A DNA stretch of 64,000 nucleotides from contig JASANG010003551.1 of assembly GCA_030248215.1 (NCBI GenBank), positions 186,001 to 250,000 on the forward strand. Reading direction: 5' to 3'. A program made the position numbers and the translations under genes. This document shows, piece by piece, positions 34,338-47,800 of the stretch (position 1 is the first letter of the stretch; each line of letters begins with the position of its first letter). The notes under the pieces are model-generated. The model made no database searches, was not told where the DNA came from, and saw only the letters and a program-made list of their open reading frames with translations. Source of the stretch: Enoplolaimus lenunculus. Taxonomy: Eukaryota; Nematoda; Enoplea; Enoplida; Thoracostomopsidae.

Positions 34338-35262
34338 ATTGAGCGAAGCTCGGAGTTTCGTGAAGCGTTTTATGTTTTGTACTTGGGGGTCGAAAGATGG
34401 ATGTCCGTCTGTCCGCCTGTCCGTCTGTCCGTCCGAAAAGAATCTCAGGAACGGCTGAACCGATTTTGACTAACTTTTTTTGTTTGAAAGCCAATTATCC
34501 AGGGGTGTTAACCTCGCATTGGGGTTTGAAAATTTTAAGCCGTTTATTAGCTACAGGCTAATTTGCATAATTAATTAAGCCTAAATTAGGAGTTTCCACA
34601 ATATTTCACTAATTATTACAGTTAGAAGCAATGTGATTTTAGCATTAAAGGGTTTTTGGGTGCCAGGAATCTGCGTAGACTGTTTACAAACCTCCAAAAC
34701 CGATAAATTGAGCAGTTAGCTAATAGATAATTTGCATATTAGCAGAGTTTATAAGCCTAAATTACGACTTTTTACAATATTTCACTAATTATTAAAGTTA
34801 AAAGCAATATAATTTCAGAACTAAAGGGATTTTAGGTGCGAGGAATTTGAATAAATAGTTTAAAAACATCCAAAACCGATAACTGAATAGTTAGCTAATA
34901 CCTAATTTGCATATTAGCTTAATTGACAAGGCAAAACTAGGACTTTTTAAATTATTTCAGTAATTATTAGGGTTTACTGAAGGTTTTTGGGTGCGAGGAA
35001 TCTGAATAAATTGTTTACAAACCTTGAAAACCGATAATTGAATAGCTAGCTAATAGCTAATTTGCATATTACCTTAATTAACATGACAAAATTAGGACTT
35101 TTAAAGTTATTCCAAAAATTATTAGGGTGGCTCAAGGGTTTTTGGGTGCGAGAAATCTGAGGAAATTGCTTAAAAACCTCCAAAATCGATAAATGAATAG
35201 TTAGCTAATAACTAATTTGTATATTACCTTAATTGCTTGCGTGTGTTTGAGCGTCGCTCAAT
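34338..35262. repeat. Repeat element with inverted ends and 155-175 bp internal tandem units
   Basis: ATTGAGCGAAGCTCGG at the left and GAGCGTCGCTCAAT at the right are near inverse. A GTCCGTCTGTCCGCC-type run lies near 34400. Four internal units carry CCGATAA(A)TTGA and AGCTAATAGCTAATTTGCAT. A right-end fragment recurs at 56536-56583. Confidence 0.5.
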
Positions 35263-35282
35263 AAATGTAGTCCCATTACGAC

Positions 35283-35460
35283 TGGTACTGTAGTGACCCG
35301 AATAAGTTGGGGAACTGATATTTATTTGGCCTCTCCAGAGGGTACCTCCTGTTATTAGATTACGAACTATTATTTATTTTTAGCCCACGCTCCGACGCTA
35401 TTCGTTACTGATATATTCGCTATTGCGACTATCCATTGAATTAAACGTTTGTCTTGTATC
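35283..35460. repeat. R element, partial
   Basis: ACTGTAGTGACCCGAATAAG end followed by GATATTTATTTGGCCTCTC, shared with 38709-38849 and 59161-59569. Confidence 0.5.
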
Positions 35461-35631
35461 AAAAGCATGAGGGATAATTCAACGTTATACTGCGATTTAA
35501 ATGTCGCTGAATGTGCCAAACTGTTTCAACTGATATTGGGAATTGATTTCGCTGCGCATCCAAATTAAAGTTGAATTTAAACGTTCATTATTTTGGTTCG
35601 ATTGGCTAATTTTCAATTTTTGCGCTTTCAG

Positions 35632-35805
35632 GTTCATCAACCGTACAGCCTACAGTGTTGTGGCCAAATTCAAACGAAACACAACTGGATTCTAAACAAA
35701 TTGGTATTGGCTCGCCGTTGTTTCCAGCAAATTTAACGCTGTCCAATCTCAGTCTGGCTGCTGAAACGGTCAAAATTCGTGGTAGACGCGAGTTTTTAAG
35801 ACGAG
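35632..35805 (+). CDS. Gene 2 exon 1 visible: N-terminal linker
   Basis: 174 nt, phase 1 to 1, acceptor TGCGCTTTCAG and donor CGAG/GTTAGT. The reading ([17 protein letters not shown] and on, ending RREFLRR) is low in cysteine, with N-glycosylation sequons at NET, NLT and NLS. It has no domain I recognise. Confidence 0.65.
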
Positions 35806-38800
35806 GTTAGTTTCAACTTCATTTTTTACGTTGACGAAAACACTTTTAAAATATATCAGGAGGTAAAAGTGTATCGATTGCAGGGATGCGGTAACCATTT
35901 TTATCAGGAGAGTCAAACAGAGGTCTGGCAAGTAGTAACCCTAATACTCATGGGTGACCAAATTCTGAGCCAATGTTACTTTAAGGGGCGTAACAGTAGA
36001 TTAAGCGTATTCCTAAGCGTAAGGCTAAGCCTATGCCTAAGCCTAAGCAAAAAATGTAATCTAGAATGTAAACCTGCCATTTTATAGACCCACCAAAACC
36101 TGGACGCCGCTTAAAGTAACATGGGCCAAATTCTGTAACAAAACTGATATTGGCATGACAATCTAAATTAAGAGTTACATAAAATATTTAAAACGTAGTT
36201 GAAATTAATTGGAAACTTTTTTCAAATTATGCATCGTTCACAATACAAATTTTTATCTTGTCACCGAAAACTCTATAATGTATGGATAACAAGTGTCAAT
36301 TTCAAAATTGTCATATGTTAATCCTACCCTAACGCAAAAATTGCGTTAACCCTACCTTAACATGCGTCACAGCCCTACAATAATACGTGTCACAAAGCGT
36401 TTTGTAACACACGTTAGGGCAGGGTTAGCGCAATTTTAGCGTTATCGTAGGGTTAACGTATGACAGTTTTGAAACTTGACACGTGTTAATTATACCTTAT
36501 AATGTTTTTGGTGGCAAAATGAAATTTTTAATTGTGAACTATGCATAAAATAGAAAATTTGGCTCATGTATAGCTGTCGGGCGAACAGTTTCCTGCAACA
36601 CTGAAACACAGTAAGCTTAAGTAGGTTTGGGCTCAGGTGTACGCTCTTGCTTAGGCTTAGGCTTAATGCCACAGGTTACTGCTAATAATTGCGCGGTTAT
36701 ACGCCAAAACCGTCTATATACAGACTATTTTTCAGTTCCAAACGCTCTCATTCCTCAAGGTCTGGAAGGAAAATGTGTGACATCGGCGCGTTCAGGTCGC
36801 GAAATTTGCTATCCAGACACCATGATTTTGGATTCATCTTGCATTGCGGCAAATACGTTTGGTTCACAGACTGTGCCTCCTCCACGTCTGCGCCATGGAC
36901 AGTAGGATTTTGACCATTTTTCGTATTCGGCATTAAAATAAAAACGTTACAATGAGCAGATTAATAACCAAAATACTCCATAGTCGACGCGAAGTATAAA
37001 TTTTCGACAACGGGTGACAGCTCATTTGAACTCGACCGGCATATTTGTCAGTAGCTGAGCGGTGATAGTAAACGCCGCTTCAACCTAACGGCACGTGTTC
37101 GGTTCTCTCAACTTGAAAATCGGTTTCAGGCGAAATTGTACAAAATTCATGCGGGAAATGGATAATTGTATATTAAACTTTTTCTGGTTTCAGTTTTTTT
37201 GTTTTAAAATGAAAATATATAAAATTATTAATTTTAATGCTTTATGCAAAATTAGAAAAAACCTGCGACCCATGGATCGAACAGGGCCGGATGACGTGCA
37301 CGTGCTAGTTTTTGCAGCGAGAATTTACAGCTGTTAGGTTTACTCGAAAACTATTATCAAAACTGGCATCTGCAAATTGTCGCTACAAAAATGTGCACGT
37401 GCGAGTCGAAACTGCAAGTTTTAGATGCACACCTTGCACTTGGAAATGCGAGTTTCCGTTGCAAAGATTTGCACGTGTGAATGGTTCTTTAGGCATAATT
37501 AACATTTAGCATTAGCGGCAGTTTTTACTTGATCAATATAGTATACAATTACGACACCTTAGTTCTGATGGTACAGTTGTGATGGTACAAGATCTATTGC
37601 AAGCCGGCGATAGTTCCAAAAAATGTAAACTTGATAACCGTATACTGACACGAACCATTTTGGTCAACGTTGACGTTCTTATAGCAGTTTGTTTATAAAC
37701 TAATACCTTGGCCATTTTTGAGCAAACCTAACATCTGCAAATTGTCACTGCAAAAACTAGCGCGTGCAAATCGCAACCGCTAATTCTTGTTGTATCTTGC
37801 AGTTGCAAATTACAGATACAAGTTATCGCTGCTAAAAAATTGCATGGGCACGCTGCCAGCTACAAATTAATACTGTTTAAAACTTGCAGGAGCAAGTTGG
37901 AGCTGCGAGTTCTTGTTGCAAAAACTTACACGTGTGAATAGAGCTTAAATACTGACTGCAACTGCAAATTTTGCATTTAAATTGTTTTTCAGATACAAAG
38001 ATATGCAGTATTTTTTTCGCCCGTTTTGGGAACAACTGAAACGGCCGGACGCTAAGCCGTATTTGATCGTTCGCTACGCTTGCAATCCAGGCTACGAATT
38101 TTTAGACGAAGCAACGCATTTGTTTTGTCGCAATAAGCAATGGATAATTACGATTCCGGTTTGCGTGAAAAGTTCCGGTTAGTAGTCGATGTGAAAATCA
38201 AGGGCGGAACGTTTTTCTGTATGACTGGAATAGAGTAAGCTTAGTAAGCTTTAGACAAAATCATTACGATTCCGGTTTGCGTGAAAAGTTCCGGTTAGTA
38301 GCCGATGTTAAGATCAAGGGCGGAACGTTTTTCTGTGGGACTGAAATAGAGTAAGCTTAGTTTGATTTTAATTAATACTTTTGCTCTACTTAGGCGTAGG
38401 TTTAAGCTTATGCTTAGGTATAAGCCAATTAGCTTTGAATATGCTTATACTACAGTTCCGTCCGGTACTTTGCACTGGCCCGGTTAGTCATGGACAATTT
38501 TTGACTCAAATTCAAGCAAACTAAATTGGTAAATGACGTTTGCTCGTTAGCACCTGATGCAATTTCCGTAACTTCATGCGTCCACAGCATTTTTGGTGGT
38601 TAATATTTAGCAGTTTTGATGATTTTTGACTATGAAAGAATATATGTTCAGTGTCGAATTGAACTGATAAGAGTTAAGAATTTTTAAGCTGTAGCTATTT
38701 TCATGCTTACAGGCCAGTACCGCAGTGACCCGAATAATAGGGGGGAAACTGATATTTATTTGGCCTCTCTAGAGGGACCCCCTTGTTATTCGGTTGCGGA

Positions 38801-41800
38801 CTGGTATTTATTTGAAACTCGCCCTCCGCCGCCCTTCGTTTTGTCATATCAAGAGTGTATAATACAACATTTGGCAACTCTTTGAGTTCCGCATGGTACA
38901 AAATGTACCACCGGGCGTTGCGTTTTTGGTCGACGCCCCCTTGTTTAGAGGGGGTCTCTGTCACATACAATAACACTAAGTTAAAATATTAGCGGAACAA
39001 TTTTTCTTACCGGATACATAAAGTGTCATGGCTCGCACAGGTTGTACCCCTCTAAATAAAGGGGGCAGAAAAAACGCAACGCGTGCCGGATACATTCTTT
39101 TCTACACAGAACGAATCCAGTTGCATACTCTTGTTGAATTATGCATCAACCACTATTGGTCTTATCAAGAGTGGATGATCACTCTTTATAACTGGAGTGT
39201 GCAACTGAGTACATTCTGTGTATTAAAAAATGTATCCGGCACGCGTTGCGTTTTTGGCCTACCCCGTTGTTTAAGGGGAGATAGGTGTACTGAAACATAC
39301 TGTTAATATCTTGCTTAAACCCCCCTGATTGAGGGGGTGTCGAACAAAAATGCAACGCGTGCTGGTACATTCTTTAATACACAGAATGTACCCCGTTGCA
39401 CACTCTTGTTATAAAGAGTGATAATCCACTCTTGGTCTTATCAATCTATTAATGGTATAAGATTATTTAAAATCATACCAGGGCGCCATAATGAAAAGTT
39501 TCAACATGAACAAGTATCCATATGCTATCGCTGGGTAATGACGTTAAATATCCGCAAATATCTCTTATTGAATGCAAATCCGTAAATTTCAAGCCGAATT
39601 TTAATTGGTCAACTGGTATTTGACCTTGCAAATATTTGAGATGAAACAATTTTTGGTTTTTTTTGCAATTTTTAGTTTATTTTTTTAGACGACAACAGCT
39701 ATGATTCGATTTCACAATGTATCCATGGATGTCACGGCGGCTACTGCGTTGAATCAAACTCGTTGGTCGAATGCCGACAGTGTCCAACTGGAACCTCGCC
39801 ATCGGCCGATAGAACAACGTGCGAAGGTTGGTCAATGTATAGAAATGACCGTAACAGTAGTATATACATATTCCTAATCCGAAGCCTAAGCGTAAATATA
39901 AGCGTAATGAGCTTATATTTAAGCCTAAGCCTAAGCCAAAAACAGTCTAAAGCTTAAGTTTACTCTATTGCAGTCCCGCAGAAAAACGGTCTGTCGCGAT
40001 CATTGTATGGGCTCAAAGGTTTGGCTTTTGAAAAGTTTAAAATTCTTCAAAACGACAATGACGAAGGGTGACGGACAATGACGGACGGCTCCGGATGTCA
40101 TCAAAAATACACCGCTAACTTCGTTTAATACCATGTGGAATTTTTGGTCCGCAGGTTTCGTATGCGTCTGTTGATTTACAGGAACCGGAACCAGTCCATG
40201 TGCTGTGAATAACGGGGGTTGTGCTCACACTTGCGCTGTTGATCAAAGCAGCAATGTCGAATGTGGATGCATAAACGATTACACACTCGATACTGATCGA
40301 AAAAGTTGTACTGGTAATTCTACGTTAAGCAGTACCATATAGAGCCGTTCACGAAAATTTCGCTGCGGATGCGGTGGGGATCGATCCCACGACGTACGGA
40401 TTACCGCTCCGCTGCTTTAACCACTGAGCTACGCAGCCATGCAACCTTTCGCTACAATGGCTCTATATACCGTTAGTTTGGTACTACAAGATACGTCTCA
40501 CGCGTAATACGGATGTCATGTAGAATTCTCTCATCCAAGATTGCTTTCATGACTCTACCATGCCCCCCCCTTCAAAAAATCCGCTCATTTTCATCAGATT
40601 CTATACTTATAAATTGTACACAATAGCACGTGTATACGGTAGTATTAATAACATGATTTCGGTTATAAAATGTAGTAGGCAACGTGGTTCCAAATTTTCA
40701 ATCCTAAAACATTCCTAGCGAAACTTTTATTACGGAAACTGCACAATACTTTTTGTTTACATTTTGGTCCACTTTGACGTCCAAATGAATGTGTTCTAAT
40801 TGGAATAGATATGTTGACCCTTGTTTATATGTTAAACATCTGTTACAACAGCTGGAACGATGCTCAAAATAAGTATGTGGAGCGTTGCAGCTTTAATAAT
40901 ATCGTTTGGCTGAAGGGCAAAGAATTTTTTGAATTACATTGTGGTACATCTATATATTAAAGCTGGAAAGTCCTATATACGTATTTTGGGCAGCGTTCAA
41001 GCAGATTTGTATATCCATATGCAGATTTGCTTCTATAACCTCTAAGTGAAAAATTATGAAGATAGAATATTATTGTTTACTTTTCTTTGTGTTATTATTA
41101 CATAAGGCTAATCCTGTTTGCTTTATGCGTATATTTTAACATTTATGTAATTTGTATATTCTCTTAAGCAGGCATCAGTTTGGGACGCGTATTTTCGTCT
41201 GCGGATTGTGGTTCCCTGGATCCATCATTCCTACCCTACCCGCATAGGCTAAAATTTTGTATTGGAATTGAATACACAATTGTCAATCAAGTTTCAAGGC
41301 TTAAGTACACACTTGCTTGAACAAATCCTTCTAAACATATGCCAAAATACATTGTATTTTAAGACAGTTGAACATGTGTGCAACTACGGATTACTAGTTA
41401 TGAAGAACCAGTCTTGCAATATTTAAAGAAACCGGTTCTATCCACGTTTCCAATTTTTCACGTCAGTTATAAAATGTTAGAAATATACCGCCAATATCGG
41501 TTTAGAAATACGCTTATGTGGCACACATACATCAAACGAAGTGCTGTAATCAATTTCCAATGCCTCCAATGCGATAAACATCATAGGCTCCGTTGACTGT
41601 TGCCAACAAAGTTGATAGTGGCGGATGTAAACCTGCCCCCGGCTTTGGTCAAGCAAGCAAGGATCAAAGCCAAGATTTTGTATTTAGGTTTAGCAATAAA
41701 ATTACGTTCCTCGTCTCCCGATTGGCTACTGAATATTACGGGCCCAAACCAAATGCATCTTTGTGACTGGACCATAGCCAGCTCAACATGCTAAGTGAGC

Positions 41801-44800
41801 AAACCAGTTTTAGGAGGGTCATTCAGTTGACTTCTAAATTCTTACAAGCGGGGCAAATCTTTTTTCTGCTGGAGGGTCAAAATTTGAGCCAAGTGAGCTG
41901 AATCGTTCTGGAGCACCTCTGGCCAACGATCCCGTGGATTAAGTGGCATTTGAGTCCTTATTTATCGATCATTGTATATTATTTTTTCAGCATCGCTTGT
42001 CATTGTTAGCATAGACGACTGTGTAGCGTCGTGCGCTGGCTACTGCCTTAAACAGCCTGGCGAACGAGTCAAATGCGCGCGGTGTCGCATTGGTACACAG
42101 CCGTCTCAAGATAAATCCGTATGCGAACCAAGTAAAAGTGATAACTTTTCATTTTGAAGATAAATTTTGTTGAGTCTCTTTATATTTGTTCCATGGCCAA
42201 TGTATAAAACCGGGCCGTAACAATAGTATAAACGTTTTCCTAAGCCTAAGCCTAAGCCTTATCATAAGCCTAAGCCTAAAGCCTAAGCCTAAGCCTAAGC
42301 CTAAGCCTAAGCCTAAGCCTAAGCCTAAGTTTAAGCCTAAGCCTAAGCCTAAGCCTAAGTTTAAGCCTAAGCCTAAGCCTAAGTTTAAGCCTAAGCCTAA
42401 GCCTAAGCCTAAGCCTAAGCCTAAGTTTAAGCCTAAGCCTAAGCCTAAGTTTAAGCCTAAGCCTAAGCCTATGTTTAAGCCTAAGCCTAAGCCTAAGCAT
42501 AAGCCTAAGCCTAAGCATAAGCCTAAGCCTAAGCCTAAGCCTAAGCCTAAGCCTAAGCCTAAGCCTAAGCCTAAGCATAAGCCTAAGCCTAAGCCTAAGC
42601 CTAAGCCTAAGCCTAAGCCTACGCGTAAGAACGAGCTTAAACCTAAACACTAAGCAACAAAACCAATCTAAAGCTAAGCTTACTTAAATTGCAGTCTCGC
42701 AGAAAAATGTTCCGCCCGTGATCTTTACATGGGCGTGTTCCAGTTTAAATTAATTTGTATTTGAATGAAATTTGAACGCCGGACGCATACGTAATTTACT
42801 GCATCGTTTCATGATGATGCGTCTGAGAGGTCATGGATCAACTAAAATACTAACAATTTTGTAACGTTGAACTTCCATGATGGATGCATGGAACCACTTT
42901 GACATTGCAAAATTGAAAACAAGATATTCGGCAAAAAAACTTGACCTCGAGAAGCAAGAAACAGCACAAGTGATTGCAATTTTAACTGTCGCTTTGCTCT
43001 CAACGTCCACCGATCCTCGTGAGTCGTAATTTTGGCCATGGGTAAATTTTTTGGTTGTTTCAGTAGATACTGACAATCCTTGCACTGTTGACAATGGAGG
43101 TTGCGAACACTACTGCCGCACCGTTGGAGCAACTACAGAAACTCAATGCTACTGCAAAGAAAAGTTTTTTCTACAACCGGATGGAAGAACTTGTGCAGGT
43201 AAAGTGTACGCGTTAGGGTTGCGCTATGCTTTGTTGACGTGCGGTGTTGTCCGGAGACGTCCGTCACCAGTACGGCGCAGTCCGTCACCCGTACGGTGCC
43301 GTTCGTCACCCGTACAACGCCGTCTGTCACCGTGCGGTATCGTACGCAAATAACTTACGTACGATAACGTATGGAGACGGACGGCGTCGGACGTCAAGTA
43401 TAGCACAATCCTTACCTGGATTTGCACCAGGTTGGTTACATTTTACATGTTAACCCGTATTCTCAAATGCGTGTAGCATCTATCGCCAGTTGATGGTTGG
43501 TTTTGTAACATTCGACCTAGTGAATGCTGAGGCTAGAAATTCAGCGCGTTTTTCGAATATGATTTGCGCTACTGCTGTACCAATTAAATTTTGAATCTAA
43601 CAACAGCAACAGTTTGTGAGTTTGAAAACTTATTACTAACTGATGATAGCTGCTATACATATTTGAGAGCATGAGCCCTTTTCTTATATCATTTAAAAGT
43701 ACCTTAGTTATTTAAACCAAGAGTGGATGATGTATACTTCAACAAGAGTACGCAACTGGGTACATTTTGCATATGAAAAAATGTACAACGGCACGGGTTG
43801 CATTTTTGACCGACCCCCCATTATTTATAAAGGATGATACAACTTGTGCGAACCATGTTACTATATGTATCCGACATCAAAAATGCTCCGCTAACAGTTT
43901 GAATTTAGGGGTATTTCAAGCGATAACGACCCCTCTAAGCGGTGACGCCAAAACGCAACGCCCGGTGGTACGTTTTGTTTCATACGGATCCTGAGGAGTT
44001 ACATACTCTTGTATCATGCACTCTTGTCTTACCTCATAAAAATTGTGTATACTGCTTTAAATATAAAGTAATATACACATTGAGTAATCAAATTCTGTAC
44101 TGGTCTTTACTTGGTCCGTGAGCCATTTATGTAAACTAATTAGGATAACGTGTATTTTTGGACTAGGCATCCTGGACTATATCTGTTTTACATTCCGTAA
44201 TTAGGGATACAGACTTCTATTGATTTAGAGTCAAAATATGAACCCCTGACACATATTTTGTATCCCCGTATTATTCGGGTAACTACAGTTCGTCAGTTTG
44301 TGTCCTAACAGGAACAATTATTTTCGCGGTCCCTGGGTGTCATTGAGGTACCGTGGCCCTTTAGCATTAGAGTTTACCCCTCGCTTAAATCAGTTAAGGG
44401 TAAGCGTAATTATTTTAGCTATGTGTTGAGTACAAAGCAGAAAACTTTATTGCGTTGTTAAGTCATTTGGAATTGTTTCCGACGACGTTTAGATAAATCG
44501 GCCAATCTATAGAACAGGGCCGTAAAAGTAGTATAACATATTCCTAAGCCTAAGCCTAAACTTAAGAATGAGCTTATACCTACGCCTAAGTATAAACCTA
44601 TGCAAAAATGCCATCTAAAGCTAAAGCTTATTTTATTGCAGTTCCACAGAAAAACGGTTGGCTTACAGCTAAGCCTAAGCCTAAAAGCCTAAGCAAAAAA
44701 TTAGTCTAAAGTCCAAGGTTTCTATCAATTGCAGTCCCATAGAAAAACGCTCCGCCGCTGATGTTTACATCGGCACAATTCTAGTAATTTAAATTATCTG

Positions 44801-47800
44801 CGAATATTTTAAGAAATAAATAATTGTACTTTTTAGTGTCAGTTTCGTACCGAAATTTTGCCTGGAATGTACTCATCAGTCCACGGTTCGATTCAATCTT
44901 GTCAAAATGGGAACATGACTTTACGGTAATGTCTTCAAATAGTTGTAATGTAATTTCCACAATATCATGCATACACCAGGTGACTTTTGAGGACGTAGTG
45001 CACTGCACATTAAAGCCAAAAAAGCTACAGTGTGCTGCTGCACACTGAAGCTATATTTTTTAAATTTTGCGACGTTCGGCGTAGATATTTGTACAATTCT
45101 GTAGTGCGGTTGAGGTCTTTGAAGTTGTATTTTCGAACTTGGAGCAGCCTTCTTATCACGACAACACCGGCGAAACTAAAATTATGAAATTTCAATGACC
45201 CAGTTCATTAGGTTCGCCAACTTTTTTCTGAAAATCAACAATTGGCAATAGACAAAGGTCAAAATTATGAATAGCAGCTGTTAATTTTTGGATCCCAAAT
45301 GAATCTTAGGTCTTTTGATGTTTTTAAGCTCTGGATACACTGAAAATATTAATGTTGAGGATGTACTGGAATGGCCGTTTGACCGTTTCGTGCTTCATGG
45401 TTTAATTTTTAAATATTTTTTCATTTTTCCTCAATTTGACATTCTGCTATAACTAAAAAACTAAAGTCCTATTCACACGTGCAAGTTTTTGCAGCAAAAA
45501 CATGCACATGCAACTTGCATGTGCAAGTTTGGTCACAAAGCAGCTTTGAAGGTAGTGCAGTTGCAAATTATTCACTGGAATTCAAGCTATTTAATTTAAT
45601 TCACACCAGTGAATGCAGATGCAAGTCGCTTGAATTTTTTTGCACCTGCTGTTTGATTGGTCAATCAGAGCGTTCCTTTGAAAATACTTACAGCTGCAAG
45701 TATTTCGTGCAAGTTGCAACTGTGAGTTCTCGCTGCAAATACTTGCACGTGTGAATGGGGCCTTACATTCATTAAAGTTTACAAATACCGGATTTGCGCT
45801 AAACTAATAACCAATCGATATTTTTGAATTTTACTCTCGGAATAGAATTCGCTAAGCTGACTTTAGAGTTCGTATTCTCAAATGTGTGTAGCATCTATTA
45901 CCAGTTGGTGATAGGTCATGTAACTTTCGGATCAGGGGCTGGTGATGTTTGAAGTTCAGCGCATTTATAGCATTCGATTTACTCTACTTCTGTGCAAGTT
46001 TTGAGATCTACAATTGGAGCAGTTCGTTAGATTAAAAACCTACTACTAACTGGTGATAGATGCTATATGCATTTGACTATATGGGCGCAAGTTCTAGTAG
46101 TTTTCTTATTGGTTCTACTTAACCCCTTCTCACACTGAGTTGCCCATAGGCAACTCAGCGCAGTGTATATACGTTAAATAGTATATATCGCACCGTGTTT
46201 AACAATTGCAACACGTATACATAGTACTAAATCGCCACAAGACGTGAGAGCCCCCTCGGGCTCGAGTGTCTAGCTCCTATAGCTGAGTGGTGATGGTATA
46301 CGCCTCCCACTCCAGTCACTGGAGTTCGAATCCTAGCGTAAAAGTAGGTCTCAGGGGAAATAGAAAATATTCATGTGAGAAAGGGTTAATAATAACAACT
46401 TAAATTTGTATTTTCAGAAACTTAACATTTACTATACAACGAATCAACATTCTGACTTGAGTTCATGGTCAGTTGCAACAGTAACAGGAGATGCTGGGAT
46501 GTACGATCTTAACGGACTTCAACCGGATACGACGTATTTTATCAAATACGAAGGTTTTATGCCAAATGGCGAATCAGCAATGAGCTCTACGTATTTAGTC
46601 AAAACTGATTCGCTGAAAAGTACTTGATTCTATTATGATCATTGGTGTAGTCACCGGATCCATGTAAAGATCAGGGGTGGAAAGTTATTCTGTGGGACTA
46701 GAATAGAGTAAGCTTAAGATTTAGACTAGATTTTTGGGTTGGCTTAGGCTTAGGCTTAAGCTTTCGAATATGTTCATTCTTACATTTAGGCTTAGGCTTA
46801 GGCTTAGACTTCGGCTTACAAATATGGTCATTCTTACGCTTGGGCTTAGGCTTAGGCATAGGCTTAGGAATATGCTTATAGTACTGTTCCGCCCCTGTTC
46901 TTTACATTGGTCGTCAGCGGGACGATATTTTTTGTGTGTTTAAATTTTACAGTTTTAAAGGTCGTTTTTAGTAATTTTTAGCCATTTTAAAGATGGCGGT
47001 GTACTTTTAATGACGTCCGTCACCGTCGTCACCGTCCGTCACCGTCCGTCACCGTCCGTCACCGTCCGTCACCGTCCGTCACCGTCCGTCACCGTCCGTC
47101 ACCGTCCGTCACCGTCCGTCACCGTCCGTCACCGTCCGTCACCGTCCGTCACCGTCCGTCACCGTCCGTCATTGTCCGTCACCGTCCGTCATCGTCCGTC
47201 ACCGTCCGTCACCGTCTGTCACCGTCCGTCATCATCCGTCCCCGTTCGTCTCAGTCCGTCATCATCCGTCACCGTCCGCCACTGTCCGTCATTGTCCGTC
47301 ACCGTCCGTCACCGTCCGTCATTGTCCGTCACCGTCCGTCACCGTCCGTCATTGTCCGTCACCGTCCGTCACCGTCCGTCATTGTCCGTCACCGTCCGTC
47401 ACCGTCCGTCACCGCCCGTCACCGTCCGTCACCGTCCGTCACCGTCCGTCATTGTCCGTCACCGTCCGTCACCGTCCGTCACCGTCCGTCACCGTCCGTC
47501 ACCTTGTGGTATAATCCGTGAATAACGCACATACTGAATGGAGACGGATAGTGGCGAACGGCGCCGGACGTCGACGAACGGCACTGGACGGCGCCGCACA
47601 ATAAGTATAGCGCCATCCTAAGTTTGATCAATTGTGCCGAACGCGAAAACGATTTAAATTCATGTTGTAACTTCGTCGTATTTTAGCCTAATACTGAAGC
47701 TTTTTTGGGCTTTTTTTGGCTTCAGTGTTCATCACTCTGCCCTTTCAAAAGTCACCTAGTGTACGCATAATATTGTGGAAATTGCATAACTTCGCTATAT

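Noticed and set aside
42186-42653. PKPKPK / RLRLRL protein-like frames
   Set aside because: They are the CTAAGC hexamer read in two directions, not coding.
47010-47525. 171-codon frame of HRPSPSVTV repeats
   Set aside because: Translation of the ACCGTCCGTC array within an H element.
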